DNA of 64,000 nucleotides from Rhizobium leguminosarum (GCF_001652265.1 NZ_LWBS01000033.1:62001-126000), one strand, 5' to 3'; positions 42,159 to 52,220 are shown, counted from the first letter of the stretch. The notes: generated by a model not told the origin, from the sequence alone. Translations and numbers: made by a program.

Positions 42159-43551
42159 GTCGCTCACCGCACGCGTATTGTTGCTGACCACGGTCTGGTC
42201 GACGGTGGCGCTGGTGGTGATCGGCCTCTTGATCTCCACCCTCTACCGCAAGAGCGCCGAACGCGGTTTCCAGGATCTGTTGAGGGCGCAGCTCTACAAT
42301 GTCATCAATTCGGTGACGATCGGCGATCAGGGCGCACTCAGCGGCAGCCCGCAGCTCGGCGACCTGCGCTTTGCCCAGCCGAAGACCGGTTGGTACTGGG
42401 TGGTGGAGCCGCTCGGCACCTATACGACAGCTCCGCTGGTGTCGCCTTCGCTCGGCTCGGCGCTCATCCCGGTTCCCTCGGTCGTTGAGGCGCCTTTCGA
42501 CAAGAATTACGAGCGGTACTATCAGGTGACGGATGCCTCCGGGAACCGTGTGCAGGTGGCCGAGACCGAAGTGGTGCTTGATACCGACGGGCGCGCGGCA
42601 CGCGTCCGCGTCACCGGCAATGTCGATGTCGTCGAGGACGACGTGCGCACCTTTTCCCACAGCCTCTATCTGGCGCTCGCCGGTTTCGGCGTCGGCAGCC
42701 TGATCGTCAACGCACTGGCGATTCTCTATGGCCTGAAGCCGCTCGACAAGGCGCGTGCCGCACTGGAGCGCATCCGCGCCGGCGAGAGCGAGCAGCTGAA
42801 AGGCGACTTCCCGCGCGAAATCCTGCCGCTTGCCAACGAGGTGAACGCGCTGATCGACAGCAACCGCCGCATCGTCGAGCGGGCCCGCATGCAAGTCGGC
42901 AATCTCGCGCATTCGCTGAAGACGCCGATCGCCGTGCTGCTCAACGAGGCGCGCGTCCTGGAGAAATCCCATGGCGAGCTGGTCCGCAGCCAGGCGGAAT
43001 CGATGCAGGGGCAGGTGCAGTCCTATCTCAATCGGGCGCGCATCGCCGCGCAGCGCGAATCCGTACTCGCCCGCACCGATGCCGAGCCGGCGCTCGAGCG
43101 GCTGGTGCGCGTCATGCGCCGGCTGAACGTCGATACCGAATTCGATCTCGTCGTCTCGCCGCCGCATCTGGCCGTTGCCATGGAGCAGCAGGATCTCGAG
43201 GAGACCGTCGGCAATCTCCTGGAAAATGCGGCGCGTTTTGCCAAGAGCCGGGTGCGGCTTTCGGCCGTCGAGGCCGGCGAGGATGTGAAGGGGGTTGAGG
43301 CGAGCGCGCGCCGCCACTGGGTGGAGCTCGCCGTCGAGGATGACGGGCCGGGCCTGGAGCCGGATCAGATCCGCGAGGCGCTGAAGCGCGGCCGCAGGCT
43401 CGACGAAAGCAAGCCGGGAACCGGGCTCGGCCTTTCGATCGTCACCGAGATTTCCAATGAGTACCAGGGACGTCTCGAGCTTTCTCGCGGTGAATGGGGC
43501 GGGCTGAAGGCGAAGCTTATCCTGCCTGGCGTCACAAAGGATGTTGCATGA
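42148..43551 (+). CDS. feuQ: Sensor histidine kinase FeuQ (PhoQ-like)
   Basis: 467 aa. Two membrane segments (about residues 10-30 and 175-195) enclose a periplasmic domain, as in PhoQ. A HAMP-like linker leads to the HisKA motif GNLAHSLKTPIAVLL with the phospho-acceptor His at about 255. The ATPase motifs are NLLENAARFAK, VEDDGPGL and GTGLGLSIV. Translationally coupled to feuP. It should phosphorylate FeuP in response to an envelope signal, probably restrained by the small exported protein upstream. Confidence 0.9.
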   Translation: MRIKSLTARVLLLTTVWSTVALVVIGLLISTLYRKSAERGFQDLLRAQLYNVINSVTIGDQGALSGSPQLGDLRFAQPKTGWYWVVEPLGTYTTAPLVSPSLGSALIPVPSVVEAPFDKNYERYYQVTDASGNRVQVAETEVVLDTDGRAARVRVTGNVDVVEDDVRTFSHSLYLALAGFGVGSLIVNALAILYGLKPLDKARAALERIRAGESEQLKGDFPREILPLANEVNALIDSNRRIVERARMQVGNLAHSLKTPIAVLLNEARVLEKSHGELVRSQAESMQGQVQSYLNRARIAAQRESVLARTDAEPALERLVRVMRRLNVDTEFDLVVSPPHLAVAMEQQDLEETVGNLLENAARFAKSRVRLSAVEAGEDVKGVEASARRHWVELAVEDDGPGLEPDQIREALKRGRRLDESKPGTGLGLSIVTEISNEYQGRLELSRGEWGGLKAKLILPGVTKDVA

Positions 43552-43669
43552 GCAACTGCTTGATGTCACAAAGATACTGGCAAATGTATAGCATGCTTTG
43601 CCTTAATGCTGACACGGGGACGCTGCACTTCGATCGGCTGAAATTGACCCCTGATCGTGGTTCGACGCA

Positions 43670-44092
43670 ATGATTTTACGCTCGCAAGGCATGATCGTTT
43701 CCGCTCTTCTCGTCGTCGTCGCGCTGTCCGGCTGCACGACGACGAAGAGTGCCGCCTCGCGCGGCATTTTTTCGAGCAAGCCCTCGGCATCGGCTGCCTT
43801 CATCACCGCGCTGCAGGGCGGCATCGTCGGCCGCAGCGGTGTGACGCTTGGTGACAGCGACAAGCAGCGGGCGCTCGAGGCGGAATATCGGGCCTTGGAA
43901 GGGGCCGCCGTCGGCCAGCCTGTGCTCTGGACCGGCAAGGGCGTGACCGGCAAGGTCGTCGCGGCGGCGCCCTATCAGGTGGGTTCGCAGAACTGCCGGC
44001 AATATACCCATACGCTGACCGTCGACGGCAAGGACACGGTGGCGCGGGGCGCTGCCTGCCGCAACGACGACGGCAGCTGGTCGCCGCTCTGA
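43670..44092 (+). CDS. Outer-membrane lipoprotein, 17-kDa surface antigen-like
   Basis: 140 aa. The signal with lipobox LSGC near residue 22 (SALLVVVALSGCTTTKS) is followed by a small domain. YRALEGAAVGQPVLWTGKGV and the C-terminal NCRQYTHTLTVDGKDTVARG resemble the rickettsial 17-kDa surface antigen family. Start could be the second Met at 43691. It sits between feuQ and the cyc operon with 118 bases upstream; a link to either is unproven. Confidence 0.8.
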   Translation: MILRSQGMIVSALLVVVALSGCTTTKSAASRGIFSSKPSASAAFITALQGGIVGRSGVTLGDSDKQRALEAEYRALEGAAVGQPVLWTGKGVTGKVVAAAPYQVGSQNCRQYTHTLTVDGKDTVARGAACRNDDGSWSPL

Positions 44093-44102
44093 ATTGCGGC
44101 CA

Positions 44103-44284
44103 ATAGAGCGCCGCGCGGCCGGCAGGGCGTGCGAAGGACGCTCTATCGCTTTAAACCAGCACATAGGGATTATGTGCTAAAGCATGTCGCGCAAAAGTGT
44201 GCAGCGGTATTGCGATAACGACTTGCGTAAAACGGAGAGCTAAAGCGCGAGGAGCGAATCTGAAAGATTGCGACGCGCTTTAGC
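44103..44284. repeat. Composite intergenic repeat cluster (three palindromic units)
   Basis: Unit 1: outer stem ATAGAGCG / CGCTCTAT at 44103-44146, related to 14341-14384. Unit 2: AGCACATA-gggat-TATGTGCT at 44158-44178. Unit 3: family B repeat at 44179-44284 with AAAGCATGTCGCGCAAAAGT and AAGCGCGAGGAGCGAATCTG. Together they fill the gap between the lipoprotein and cycH and may separate transcription of the two. Confidence 0.75.
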
Positions 44285-44349
44285 CTCAAATCTTCGTCAT
44301 TCCGGCTTTGGCAGTTGGAATGAAGGCGCGCTTCACGTATTTGGGCGAC

Positions 44350-45486
44350 ATGCTGTTCTGGATTCTCGTTGCCGCTTTGACGGCAGCCCTCGCCGTCATC
44401 CTGCTCTACCCCCTTCTGCGCGGAGCGAAGGCGGCGGATAATATCCGTGCGGGCGAGACAGCGGTCTATCGCGACCAGTTGCGCGAACTCGACCGCGATC
44501 TCGATGGCGGGCTGATCACCCCGGAGGAGGCTGATTATGCCAGGGCGGAAATCGGCCGGCGGCTGATCGCCGTCTCTGCCGACGAGACGGCTGAGACACC
44601 GAAACCCGCGCGGCATCACCGCTTCACCGAGGCCTTCGTCCTCCTGCTCCTGCCGGTTCTCGGCCTCTGTCTTTATTTGACGACGGGCAGGCCGGACCTT
44701 CCCTCGCAGCCGCTGGAAGCGCGGCTGGAAAACCCTGGCAACGACGTGGCGGTGCTGATCACCAAGGCGGAACGGCACTTGGCTGAGAAACCTGATGACG
44801 GCAAGGGCTGGGACGTGCTGGCGCCGATCTATTTCCGCACGATGCGCGTCAACGACGCGCAAGTGGCCTACCGCAACGCCATCCGGCTTCTCGGCCCGAG
44901 CCCGGTCCGGCTCGATGGTCTTGCCGAGACGCTGATGGCGGTCTCCGACGGGGTGGTGACGGAGGAGGCGCGCCTAGTTCTGGAACAATCGCTGACGCTG
45001 GAGCCGGACAATCCGCGCGCCCGTTTCTACATCGCCCTCAGCATGGAGCAGGCGGGACGGCCCGATGAGGCGCGCCAGGCCTTCGAGGCGCTGGCAAAAC
45101 AATCGCCGGCCGATGCGCCCTGGCTGCCGTTGGTCAACCAGCATATCGCCATGAACGGCGGCGCGCCGGCAGGCGCCGATCCGGTTGCTCCCGGCAATCC
45201 GACGCAGCAAGATGTGACGGCGGCCGAGACCATGAACGCCGGCGACCGACAGCAGATGATCCGCGGCATGGTCGAGAGCCTCGATACCAAGCTCAGCGAG
45301 GATCCGAACAATTTCGAGGGATGGATGCGGCTCGTCCGCTCTTACGCCGTATTAAACGACAAGGATCGCGCCGCCGGCGCCCTGAAGCGCGGGCTTGCGG
45401 CCTTTCCGCCGCCTGGCGAACAGGGCAGGCAATTGCTGGCGCTTGCCAGGGAACTCGGCATAGCCACGGAGGGAGCGATGCAATGA
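44350..45486 (+). CDS. cycH: Cytochrome c maturation protein CycH (CcmI)
   Basis: 378 aa from the ATG at 44350, which opens on the membrane helix [20 protein letters not shown]; an ATG at 44308 would extend it but does not fit the family start. A second helix ([20 protein letters not shown]) follows and the rest is a periplasmic TPR-rich domain, as in CcmI, which holds apocytochrome c for haem attachment. Stop overlaps cycJ by ATGA. In R. leguminosarum cycHJKL mutants lack c-type cytochromes and high-affinity iron uptake. Confidence 0.93.
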   Translation: MLFWILVAALTAALAVILLYPLLRGAKAADNIRAGETAVYRDQLRELDRDLDGGLITPEEADYARAEIGRRLIAVSADETAETPKPARHHRFTEAFVLLLLPVLGLCLYLTTGRPDLPSQPLEARLENPGNDVAVLITKAERHLAEKPDDGKGWDVLAPIYFRTMRVNDAQVAYRNAIRLLGPSPVRLDGLAETLMAVSDGVVTEEARLVLEQSLTLEPDNPRARFYIALSMEQAGRPDEARQAFEALAKQSPADAPWLPLVNQHIAMNGGAPAGADPVAPGNPTQQDVTAAETMNAGDRQQMIRGMVESLDTKLSEDPNNFEGWMRLVRSYAVLNDKDRAAGALKRGLAAFPPPGEQGRQLLALARELGIATEGAMQ

Positions 45487-45995
45487 CGCGCAAGCAGAAG
45501 CGCCTGGCGGTAATTGCGGGGGGCATGGGCTTCATCCTCGCCGCGGTGCTGCTGGTGATGTTCGCCTTCAGCCAGTCGGTCGCCTATTTCTACATGCCGG
45601 CGGATCTGGCCAAGACGCCGGTGTCGCCGGAAACCCGCATCCGCCTAGGCGGCCTGGTCGGCGAGGGCAGCGTCGTGCGCGGCACCGGCTCGACGGTGGA
45701 ATTTGCCGTCACCGACGGCAGCACCAATGCCGTGAAGGTCCAATATACCGGCATCCTGCCCGATCTCTTCCGCGAGGGCCAGGGCGTCGTCACCGAGGGC
45801 ATGTTCGCCGCCGGGACGAACGTCTTCGTCGCCGACACCGTGCTTGCCAAGCATGACGAGACCTATATGCCGAAGGATGTGGCCGACAGGCTCAAATCCC
45901 AGGGGCTGTGGAAGGAAGGCCAAGGCCGGGAAGGTCCTGGGAAGCAAAGCCCAGGAAAGGAAAGCCAAGCGCAGGAAGTGAAGGCGACGCCATGA
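45483..45995 (+). CDS. cycJ: Haem chaperone CycJ (CcmE)
   Basis: 170 aa. One N-terminal anchor helix ([20 protein letters not shown]) and an OB-fold periplasmic domain ([20 protein letters not shown]). The haem-binding His124 lies in [10 protein letters not shown], the motif that attaches haem covalently before transfer to apocytochrome. The C-terminal tail is Gly/Gln/Lys-rich and poorly structured. ATGA overlaps with both cycH and cycK show tight translational coupling. Confidence 0.95.
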   Translation: MTRKQKRLAVIAGGMGFILAAVLLVMFAFSQSVAYFYMPADLAKTPVSPETRIRLGGLVGEGSVVRGTGSTVEFAVTDGSTNAVKVQYTGILPDLFREGQGVVTEGMFAAGTNVFVADTVLAKHDETYMPKDVADRLKSQGLWKEGQGREGPGKQSPGKESQAQEVKATP

Positions 45996-47980
45996 TCATC
46001 GAGATCGGCCATTACGCGCTGGTGCTGGCGCTGGCAACGGCGCTCATCCTCTCCATCGTGCCGGTGATCGGAGCCCGTCGTCACGACCGGGCGATGATGG
46101 ATGTGGCGACGATCGGCTCGCTGGCGATGTTTGCGCTGGTGGCCTTCTCCTTCGGCGTGCTGACTTATGCCCATGTCGTCTCGGATTTCTCGGTCGAGAA
46201 TGTCTGGGAGAATTCGCATTCGCTGGTGCCGCTCATCTACAAATATTCCGGCGTTTGGGGCAATCACGAGGGATCGATGATGCTCTGGCTGCTGATCCTG
46301 ACGCTGTTCAGCGCGCTGGTCGCCGTCTTCGGCCGCAACCTGCCGGAGACGCTGAAGGCCAATGTATTGGCCGTGCAGGCCTGGATTTCGGTCGCCTTCA
46401 CGCTGTTCATTCTGTTGACCTCCAATCCCTTCCTCCGTCTCGATCCGGCGCCGGCCGAGGGCCGCGATCTCAACCCGGTGCTTCAGGATGTCGGTCTGGC
46501 GATCCACCCGCCGCTGCTCTATCTCGGCTATGTCGGCTTCTCCGTCTGTTTCTCCTTTGCCGTTGCCGCCCTCCTGGAAGGGCGTATCGACGCCGCCTGG
46601 GCGCGCTGGGTGCGGCCCTGGACGCTCGCCGCCTGGACCTTTCTGACGCTTGGCATCGCCATGGGCTCCTACTGGGCCTATTACGAGCTCGGCTGGGGCG
46701 GCTGGTGGTTCTGGGACCCGGTGGAAAATGCCTCCTTCATGCCGTGGCTCGCCGGTACTGCCTTACTGCATTCGGCGCTGGTCATGGAAAAGCGCGAGGC
46801 GCTGAAGATCTGGACGGTGCTGCTGGCCATCCTCACCTTCTCGCTGTCGCTGATGGGCACCTTCCTGGTGCGCTCCGGCGTGCTGACCTCGGTGCATGCC
46901 TTTGCCAGCGACCCCTCCCGCGGCGTCTTCATTCTCTGCATCCTGCTGATCTTCATCGGCGGGGCGCTGTCGCTCTTCGCTTTCCGCGCGCCGAAGCTCA
47001 CGGCCGGTGGGCTGTTTGCGCCGATTTCGCGCGAGGGCGCGCTCGTCGTCAACAATCTGATCCTGACGGTCGCCTGCGGCACTGTGCTCACAGGCACGCT
47101 CTATCCGCTGCTTTTGGAAACGCTGACCGGCGACAAGATTTCCGTCGGAGCGCCCTTCTTCAACCTGACCTTCGGCCTGCTGATGGCGCCGCTGGTCGTC
47201 ATCGTGCCCTTCGGGCCGATGCTTGCCTGGAAGCGCGGCGATCTGCTTGGCGCCCTGCAGCGGCTCTATGTCGTCGCAGGTCTGGCCTTCCTTGCCGCGG
47301 TGGTCTTCTTCTATATCGAACATGGCGGGCCGGTGCTTTCGGTGCTCGGCCTCGCTGCCGGGCTGTTCCTGGTCCTCGGTGCCGTCGCCGATCTCTGGTA
47401 TCGCGCCGGCATCGGCAAGGTCGCGGGCAGCCTCGCCTGGCGCCGGCTTTCCGGCCTGCCGCGTTCGGCCTTCGGTACGGCCCTTGCCCATGCCGGGCTC
47501 GGCGTCACCGTGCTCGGCATCGTCGCCGTCACCACCTTCCAGAGCGAGCATGTCATCGAGATGAAGCCGGGCGAGGTGACCGAGGCCGGCGGCTATAGCC
47601 TGCACTTCGACGGCATGCAGCCGGGGACCGGGCCGAACTACACCGAGGACCGCGGCCACTTCACCGTCCGGCGCGCCGGCGTCGCGGTTGCCGATACCTG
47701 GTCGGCCAAGCGCCTCTACACTGCCCGCCAGATGCCGACGACGGAGGCGGGCATCCTCACCTTCGGGCTCAGCCAGCTCTATGTCTCCCTGGGTGACGCC
47801 ACCAAGGACGGCGGTATCGTCGTGCGCATCTGGTGGAAGCCCTTCATTCTCTGCATCTGGGGTGGCGCGGTGTTCATGGCCTTCGGCGGCCTGGTCTCGC
47901 TCAGCGACCGGCGCCTGCGTGTCGGCGCCCCGCGCCGCAAGGCGAAGCCGGCAAGGCCAGTGCTGGAGCCGGCGGAATGA
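45992..47980 (+). CDS. cycK: Haem lyase subunit CycK (CcmF)
   Basis: 662 aa, polytopic inner-membrane protein of the CcmF/CycK/CcsA family. The tryptophan-rich haem-handling WWD segment [20 protein letters not shown] is near residue 235, with surrounding His residues ([29 protein letters not shown]). With CycH and CycL it transfers haem from CcmE to apocytochrome c. Starts in an ATGA overlap with cycJ and ends the same way with cycL. Length is normal for the family. Confidence 0.96.
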   Translation: MIIEIGHYALVLALATALILSIVPVIGARRHDRAMMDVATIGSLAMFALVAFSFGVLTYAHVVSDFSVENVWENSHSLVPLIYKYSGVWGNHEGSMMLWLLILTLFSALVAVFGRNLPETLKANVLAVQAWISVAFTLFILLTSNPFLRLDPAPAEGRDLNPVLQDVGLAIHPPLLYLGYVGFSVCFSFAVAALLEGRIDAAWARWVRPWTLAAWTFLTLGIAMGSYWAYYELGWGGWWFWDPVENASFMPWLAGTALLHSALVMEKREALKIWTVLLAILTFSLSLMGTFLVRSGVLTSVHAFASDPSRGVFILCILLIFIGGALSLFAFRAPKLTAGGLFAPISREGALVVNNLILTVACGTVLTGTLYPLLLETLTGDKISVGAPFFNLTFGLLMAPLVVIVPFGPMLAWKRGDLLGALQRLYVVAGLAFLAAVVFFYIEHGGPVLSVLGLAAGLFLVLGAVADLWYRAGIGKVAGSLAWRRLSGLPRSAFGTALAHAGLGVTVLGIVAVTTFQSEHVIEMKPGEVTEAGGYSLHFDGMQPGTGPNYTEDRGHFTVRRAGVAVADTWSAKRLYTARQMPTTEAGILTFGLSQLYVSLGDATKDGGIVVRIWWKPFILCIWGGAVFMAFGGLVSLSDRRLRVGAPRRKAKPARPVLEPAE

Positions 47981-48432
47981 TGCGGCGTCTGCTCCTGGCT
48001 GTCGCTTTGCTGCTGATGGCGGCCCCCGCCTTTGCCGTCAATCCTGACGAGGTGCTGGCCGATCCGGCGCTCGAAGCGCGCGCCCGCGCCCTTTCGGCGG
48101 AACTGCGCTGCATGGTCTGCCAGAACCAGTCGATCGACGATTCCAACGCCGATCTGGCCAAGGACCTGCGCCTGCTGGTGCGCGAGCGCATCACCGATGG
48201 CGACAGCGACGAGGCGGTGCTGAACTATATCGTCTCGCGCTACGGCGAGTTCGTGCTCTTGAAGCCGCGTGTCAGCATAGAGACGGTGCTGCTCTGGGGC
48301 GCACCGGTACTACTGGTGCTCGCCGGCGGGCTGTCGCTGCTGGTCTTTGCGCGCAAGAGGGCGGGCAAGCCGACCGGCAGCAAGCTGACGGCAGACGAGC
48401 AGGCGCGGCTGAGCGAGCTTCTGAAAAAATAA
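47977..48432 (+). CDS. cycL: Apocytochrome c thiol reductase CycL (CcmH)
   Basis: 151 aa. A cleavable-type signal ([16 protein letters not shown]) is followed by the periplasmic redox domain with [20 protein letters not shown]; Cys45 and Cys48 keep apocytochrome thiols reduced. One C-terminal membrane helix ([20 protein letters not shown]) follows. Last gene of cycHJKL, starting in an ATGA overlap with cycK. No strong terminator stem was seen after it. Confidence 0.95.
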   Translation: MMRRLLLAVALLLMAAPAFAVNPDEVLADPALEARARALSAELRCMVCQNQSIDDSNADLAKDLRLLVRERITDGDSDEAVLNYIVSRYGEFVLLKPRVSIETVLLWGAPVLLVLAGGLSLLVFARKRAGKPTGSKLTADEQARLSELLKK

Positions 48433-48522
48433 CCGGCCAGCCGGCAACTCTCCAGCGCGACTTGTGCGCCGCGACGGGTGATGCGCAATCAACTGGAAAA
48501 TTCCGAGGCTTAGGTGAGCTGA

Positions 48523-48942
48523 TCAGACCGGGACCAGTCCATGGCGGAGCATGATCTCATTGGCCTTACCGAGGTCCGGTTTGCCGGGCACGTTCACCAC
48601 CTCGGCAATTTCCTCGAAATAACGCCGTCCAATTGTACCCGGCGTGATGGCCGCCAAGACCTTGGCTGTGCCATCATGCAGGTTCTCGTGATGGTGCACC
48701 GCGCCTCGCGGAATGAATATGGCGTCGCCGGCGCGAATCTCGCGCGTTTGCCCGTCGACGATGACGGTGAGCGCGCCCTCAAGGCCGTAGAGGAATTCGT
48801 CAGCATCCCGATGACTGTGCGGAGCGGGAACGCGCGCCCGAGATGGCACCGTGAATTCGAATACCGTCGCGCCGACCTTACTGATGAGAAAACGCAGTTC
48901 GAGTTGCCCGATCCGCACAATATCGTTTCGTACCGCTTCCAT
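48523..48942 (-). CDS. Cupin domain-containing protein
   Basis: 139 aa, ATG at 48942 with GGAGG 6 bases upstream. The cupin motif 1 is PHSHRDADEFLYGLEGALTV, with metal-binding His, His and Glu, and motif 2 is DAIFIPRGAVHHHEN. A small beta-barrel metalloprotein, possibly an isomerase or dioxygenase type; substrate unknown. Divergent from the MarR regulator, with two palindromic sites between them. Confidence 0.88.
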   Translation of the reverse strand: MEAVRNDIVRIGQLELRFLISKVGATVFEFTVPSRARVPAPHSHRDADEFLYGLEGALTVIVDGQTREIRAGDAIFIPRGAVHHHENLHDGTAKVLAAITPGTIGRRYFEEIAEVVNVPGKPDLGKANEIMLRHGLVPV

Positions 48943-48957
48943 CTAAGGCCTCCACAA

Positions 48958-48996
48958 TGTAAAGTAACTTTACATCAAAACGTAAAGTGGCTTTAC
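48958..48996. promoter_or_regulatory. Two tandem palindromes, probable MarR operators
   Basis: Site 1 (48958-48974) is TGTAAAGT-a-ACTTTACA, perfect 8-bp arms. Site 2 (48982-48996) is GTAAAG-tgg-CTTTAC. Centres are 23 bases apart, about two helix turns, between the divergent cupin and MarR starts. Such GTAAAG dyads read as sites for the adjacent MarR protein controlling both genes. Confidence 0.75.
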
Positions 48997-49000
48997 ACAT

Positions 49001-49477
49001 ATGTCAATCCCATTGCCCCCGGATTCAATTCCAGACGCGTTGCCCGGTCCGCCGTTCTTCGGCGCGCTGCTGCGCATTGTCTGGCAGCATGTGCGCGAAC
49101 GCATGCTGCAAGCTATTCACGAGACGGGCTTTGCCGACTTCCAGGAGGCGCATTTTGCCGTATTTTCGTTTCCGTTGCCGGATGGCATGAGACCGTCAGA
49201 GCTCGCGCGTCAGAAGCGGATGTCGCGGCAGGCTGTGAACTATCTGCTCAGCCAGCTTGAAGAGCTGGGCTATGTCGAGCGGCGTGCAGCCGACGGCAGT
49301 GATCGCCGACTGGTCTATCTGACGCCACGGGGACATGAAGTCGTCGCAGCCATTTTCGCATGTCTTCGGCAATTGCATGAGCAATGGTCAAAAGAGGTTG
49401 GAAAGGAGCGCTTCGATGACTTCGTAGATGTGTTGAAGCAGCTGTCGACCAAAGCGCAGGAACCGACAAACCGCTGA
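49001..49477 (+). CDS. MarR family transcriptional regulator
   Basis: 158 aa. Winged helix with RPSELARQKRMSRQAVNYLL, SQLEELGYVERRAADGSDRR and LVYLTPRGHEVV. The ATG at 49001 is only 4 bases after the second operator and lacks a good ribosome site, so the transcript may be nearly leaderless and translation weak. It likely represses itself and the divergent cupin gene. Inducer unknown. Confidence 0.88.
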   Translation: MSIPLPPDSIPDALPGPPFFGALLRIVWQHVRERMLQAIHETGFADFQEAHFAVFSFPLPDGMRPSELARQKRMSRQAVNYLLSQLEELGYVERRAADGSDRRLVYLTPRGHEVVAAIFACLRQLHEQWSKEVGKERFDDFVDVLKQLSTKAQEPTNR

Positions 49478-49806
49478 AAAACTCAACTTTGCGACGGTGG
49501 TAAGGACTGTCTCAGAACGGTTCGAGAACCGTACCTTTGAAGGTGAGTCGGCCTGAAATCAAAAATATTATCAGACCGACGTCTACGGGAATTGAAGGCC
49601 GCTTCCGCAAAGGAGCGCGTGTAGCGCAATATACCTGAGCCGGAGCCGCCGCAGGTGAAGGCCATATGCGTTCGGCCGTTTGCCAAACATTACGAACTTT
49701 TCATTGGCCGGACAGTTCGCAGTAAGGTGCGGCGTCCTATATCTTCAGTCATCGACTGATCCGGCATTGCCGGCTCTGAGAACTAAGAACAACAGAAGGT
49801 GCTCCA
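49478..49806. promoter_or_regulatory. degP upstream region with a 16-bp dyad
   Basis: About 330 bases. At 49517-49532 there is ACGGTTC-ga-GAACCGT, a near-perfect dyad, and AT-rich DNA at 49555-49575. It should contain the degP promoter; I found no clear match to an envelope-stress sigma box. A ribosome site AGAAGG precedes degP. No gene seen. Confidence 0.45.
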
Positions 49807-51399
49807 ATGCTCAAGAGTTTCAACGGACGTCCGTCCCTCGCCACTGTGCTCAAGGCTTCTACCGTCGCCGGTATCGCAGCCGCTGTGCTCGCAACCGGCG
49901 TTCCGCTCGAAATCACCCGGTCTTATGCCGAAGCTGTCAAGGTTCAGGCGCCTGCCGTTCCGAGCTTCGCCGATGTCGTCGGCGCCGTTTCGCCGGCCGT
50001 CGTTTCCGTCCGGGTCGAAAACCGCGTCAATCCCGTCGCTGACAACAATGAAGGCTTCTCCTTCGATTTCAATGGTCGCGGCTTCGATGACCTTCCCGAC
50101 GATCATCCGCTGAAGCGGTTTTTCAAGCAGTTCGGACAGGATCCGAACGACCAGCAGGGCCATCCCAGGCGCTTCGGCCAGAACGGCCCGAATGGTGGTC
50201 CGAACGGTCCGGGCGGCAAGGGTCGGCTCCGCCCCGTCGCCCAGGGCTCCGGCTTCTTCATCTCCGAGGATGGCTATATCGTCACCAACAACCACGTCGT
50301 TTCCGATGGCCAGGCCTTCGTCGCGGTCATGAATGACGGCACCGAGCTCGATGCCAAGCTGATCGGCAAGGACCCGCGCACCGACCTCGCCGTGCTGAAG
50401 GTCGACGGCAAGGGCAAGAAGTTCACCTACGTCAACTGGGCCGACGACAATAACGTCCGCGTCGGCGACTGGGTCGTTGCCGTCGGCAACCCCTTCGGCC
50501 TCGGCGGCACGGTCACAGCCGGCATCGTCTCGGCCCGCGGCCGCGATATCGGCTCCGGTCCCTATGACGATTACCTGCAGGTGGATGCCGCCGTGAACCG
50601 CGGTAACTCCGGCGGTCCGACCTTCAACCTCAGCGGCGAAGTCGTAGGCATCAACACTGCGATCTTCTCACCGTCGGGCGGCAGCGTCGGCATCGCCTTC
50701 GCCATTCCCGCCTCGACCGCCAAGGACGTCGTCGCCGATCTGATGAAGGACGGTCAGGTCTCGCGCGGCTGGCTGGGTGTCCAGATCCAGCCGGTGACCA
50801 AGGATATCGCCGAATCCATCGGCCTTTCCGAGCCGAGCGGCGCCCTTGTCGTCGCCCCGCAGGCCGGATCGCCGGGTGACAAGGCCGGCATGAAGGCCGG
50901 CGACGTCGTCACCGCACTGAATGGTGAGACGATCAAGGATGCCCGTGATCTCAGCCGCCGTATCGGCGCAATGCAGCCGGGCAGCAAGGTCGAGCTTTCG
51001 GTCTGGCGCGCCGGCAAGGCCCAGCCTCTCACCGTCGAACTCGGCACGCTGCCGGTCGACCAGAAGGATGCGTCTGCCGATGACAACAGCCAGCCGCAGC
51101 AGCCCGAGGCACCGGCTTCCGAGAAGGCGCTTGCCGATCTCGGCCTGACGGTCGGCCCTTCCGATGACGGCAAGGGCCTGGCGATCACCGGCATCGATCC
51201 GGACTCCGACGCTGCCGACAAGGGCATCAAGGAAGGCGAGAAGATCACTTCGGTGAACAACCAGGAGGTCTCCAGCCCCGACGAGGTCGTCAGGGTGCTG
51301 AACCAGGCCAAGAAGGACGGCCGCACCCGGGCGCTCTTCCAGATCCAGTCCAGTGAAGGAAGCCGTTTCGTCGCGCTTCCGATCAACAACCAGGGCTGA
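49807..51399 (+). CDS. degP: Periplasmic serine protease DegP/HtrA
   Basis: 530 aa. An N-terminal signal segment (LKASTVAGIAAAVLATGVPL) leads to the protease domain. The intact triad is His163 (VTNNHVVSDG), Asp193 (PRTDLAVLKV) and Ser268 (NRGNSGGPTF). Two PDZ domains follow (from about 300 and 420). A Gly/Asn-rich loop near 115-140 (GQNGPNGGPNGPGG) interrupts the first barrel. It degrades misfolded envelope proteins. Placement after cycHJKL is the conserved rhizobial order. A strong terminator follows. Confidence 0.96.
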   Translation: MLKSFNGRPSLATVLKASTVAGIAAAVLATGVPLEITRSYAEAVKVQAPAVPSFADVVGAVSPAVVSVRVENRVNPVADNNEGFSFDFNGRGFDDLPDDHPLKRFFKQFGQDPNDQQGHPRRFGQNGPNGGPNGPGGKGRLRPVAQGSGFFISEDGYIVTNNHVVSDGQAFVAVMNDGTELDAKLIGKDPRTDLAVLKVDGKGKKFTYVNWADDNNVRVGDWVVAVGNPFGLGGTVTAGIVSARGRDIGSGPYDDYLQVDAAVNRGNSGGPTFNLSGEVVGINTAIFSPSGGSVGIAFAIPASTAKDVVADLMKDGQVSRGWLGVQIQPVTKDIAESIGLSEPSGALVVAPQAGSPGDKAGMKAGDVVTALNGETIKDARDLSRRIGAMQPGSKVELSVWRAGKAQPLTVELGTLPVDQKDASADDNSQPQQPEAPASEKALADLGLTVGPSDDGKGLAITGIDPDSDAADKGIKEGEKITSVNNQEVSSPDEVVRVLNQAKKDGRTRALFQIQSSEGSRFVALPINNQG

Positions 51400-51413
51400 T
51401 CCTCAAGAAAACG

Positions 51414-51444
51414 CGAGCCGTGCGGACGAACTCCGCACGGCTCG
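51414..51444 (+). terminator. Strong hairpin terminator after degP
   Basis: Perfect 13-bp GC-rich stem CGAGCCGTGCGGA / TCCGCACGGCTCG with a 5-base loop, followed by ATTCTTCT. It is 15 bases after the degP stop and 30 before the response regulator gene, so it should separate the two or act as an attenuator. Confidence 0.85.
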
Positions 51445-51473
51445 ATTCTTCTGACCTTTGAAGGATGATCGCC

Positions 51474-52220
51474 ATGAGCGCCGCTCCCCAGGAAGATGCT
51501 TTGAGCCTTGCCGAAACGCAGCCGGTGGGTAATGTCGGCCGCATGAAGATTCTCATCATCGAAGATGATCTCGAAGCCGCGGTCTACCTCACGAAAGCCT
51601 TTCGCGAGGCGGGCATCGTCGCCGATCACGCCAGCGACGGCGAGAGCGGCCTGTTCATGGGGTCGGAAAATACCTATGACGTCATCGTCATCGACCGCAT
51701 GCTGCCGCGCCGCGACGGGCTTTCCGTCATCAGCGAGTTGCGCCGCAAGGCTATCCATACGCCGGTCCTCATTCTCTCCGCACTGGGCCAGGTCGATGAC
51801 CGCGTGACGGGTCTTCGGGCCGGCGGTGACGATTACCTGCCGAAGCCATATGCCTTCAGCGAGTTGCTGGCGCGCGTCGAGGTGCTCGGCCGCCGCAAGG
51901 GCACGCCGGATCAGGACGTTGTCTATCGCGTCGGCGATCTCGAGCTCGATCGGCTCTCCCACGAGGTGCGCCGCGGCGGCAAGGAGATCCTGCTGCAGCC
52001 GCGCGAATTCCGCCTGCTCGAATATCTGATGAAGAATGCCGGGCAGGTAGTGACCCGCACCATGCTGCTCGAAAACGTCTGGGACTATCACTTCGACCCG
52101 CAGACCAACGTTATCGACGTTCATGTCTCGCGCCTGCGCTCGAAGATCGAAAAGGACTACAGCCAGCCGCTCCTGAAGACCATTCGCGGCGCGGGGTACA
52201 TGATCAAGGATGAGGGATGA
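51474..52220 (+). CDS. OmpR-family response regulator
   Basis: 248 aa from the ATG at 51474 (GAAGGA upstream); an ATG at 51465 is closer to that site and less likely. An unusual 25-residue leader precedes the receiver start MKILIIEDDLEAAVYLTKAF. Phospho-acceptor Asp in VIVIDRMLPRRDG, switch Lys in YLPKPYAF, and a winged helix with LQPREFRLLEYLMKNAGQVV. The next gene (ATGA overlap) encodes its kinase. The stimulus is unknown; proximity to degP suggests the envelope. Confidence 0.9.
   Translation: MSAAPQEDALSLAETQPVGNVGRMKILIIEDDLEAAVYLTKAFREAGIVADHASDGESGLFMGSENTYDVIVIDRMLPRRDGLSVISELRRKAIHTPVLILSALGQVDDRVTGLRAGGDDYLPKPYAFSELLARVEVLGRRKGTPDQDVVYRVGDLELDRLSHEVRRGGKEILLQPREFRLLEYLMKNAGQVVTRTMLLENVWDYHFDPQTNVIDVHVSRLRSKIEKDYSQPLLKTIRGAGYMIKDEG

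Noticed and set aside
41968..43569. 533-codon minus-strand frame opposite feuP/feuQ
   Set aside because: Both sensor and regulator motifs are complete on the plus strand; no domain in the opposite frame.
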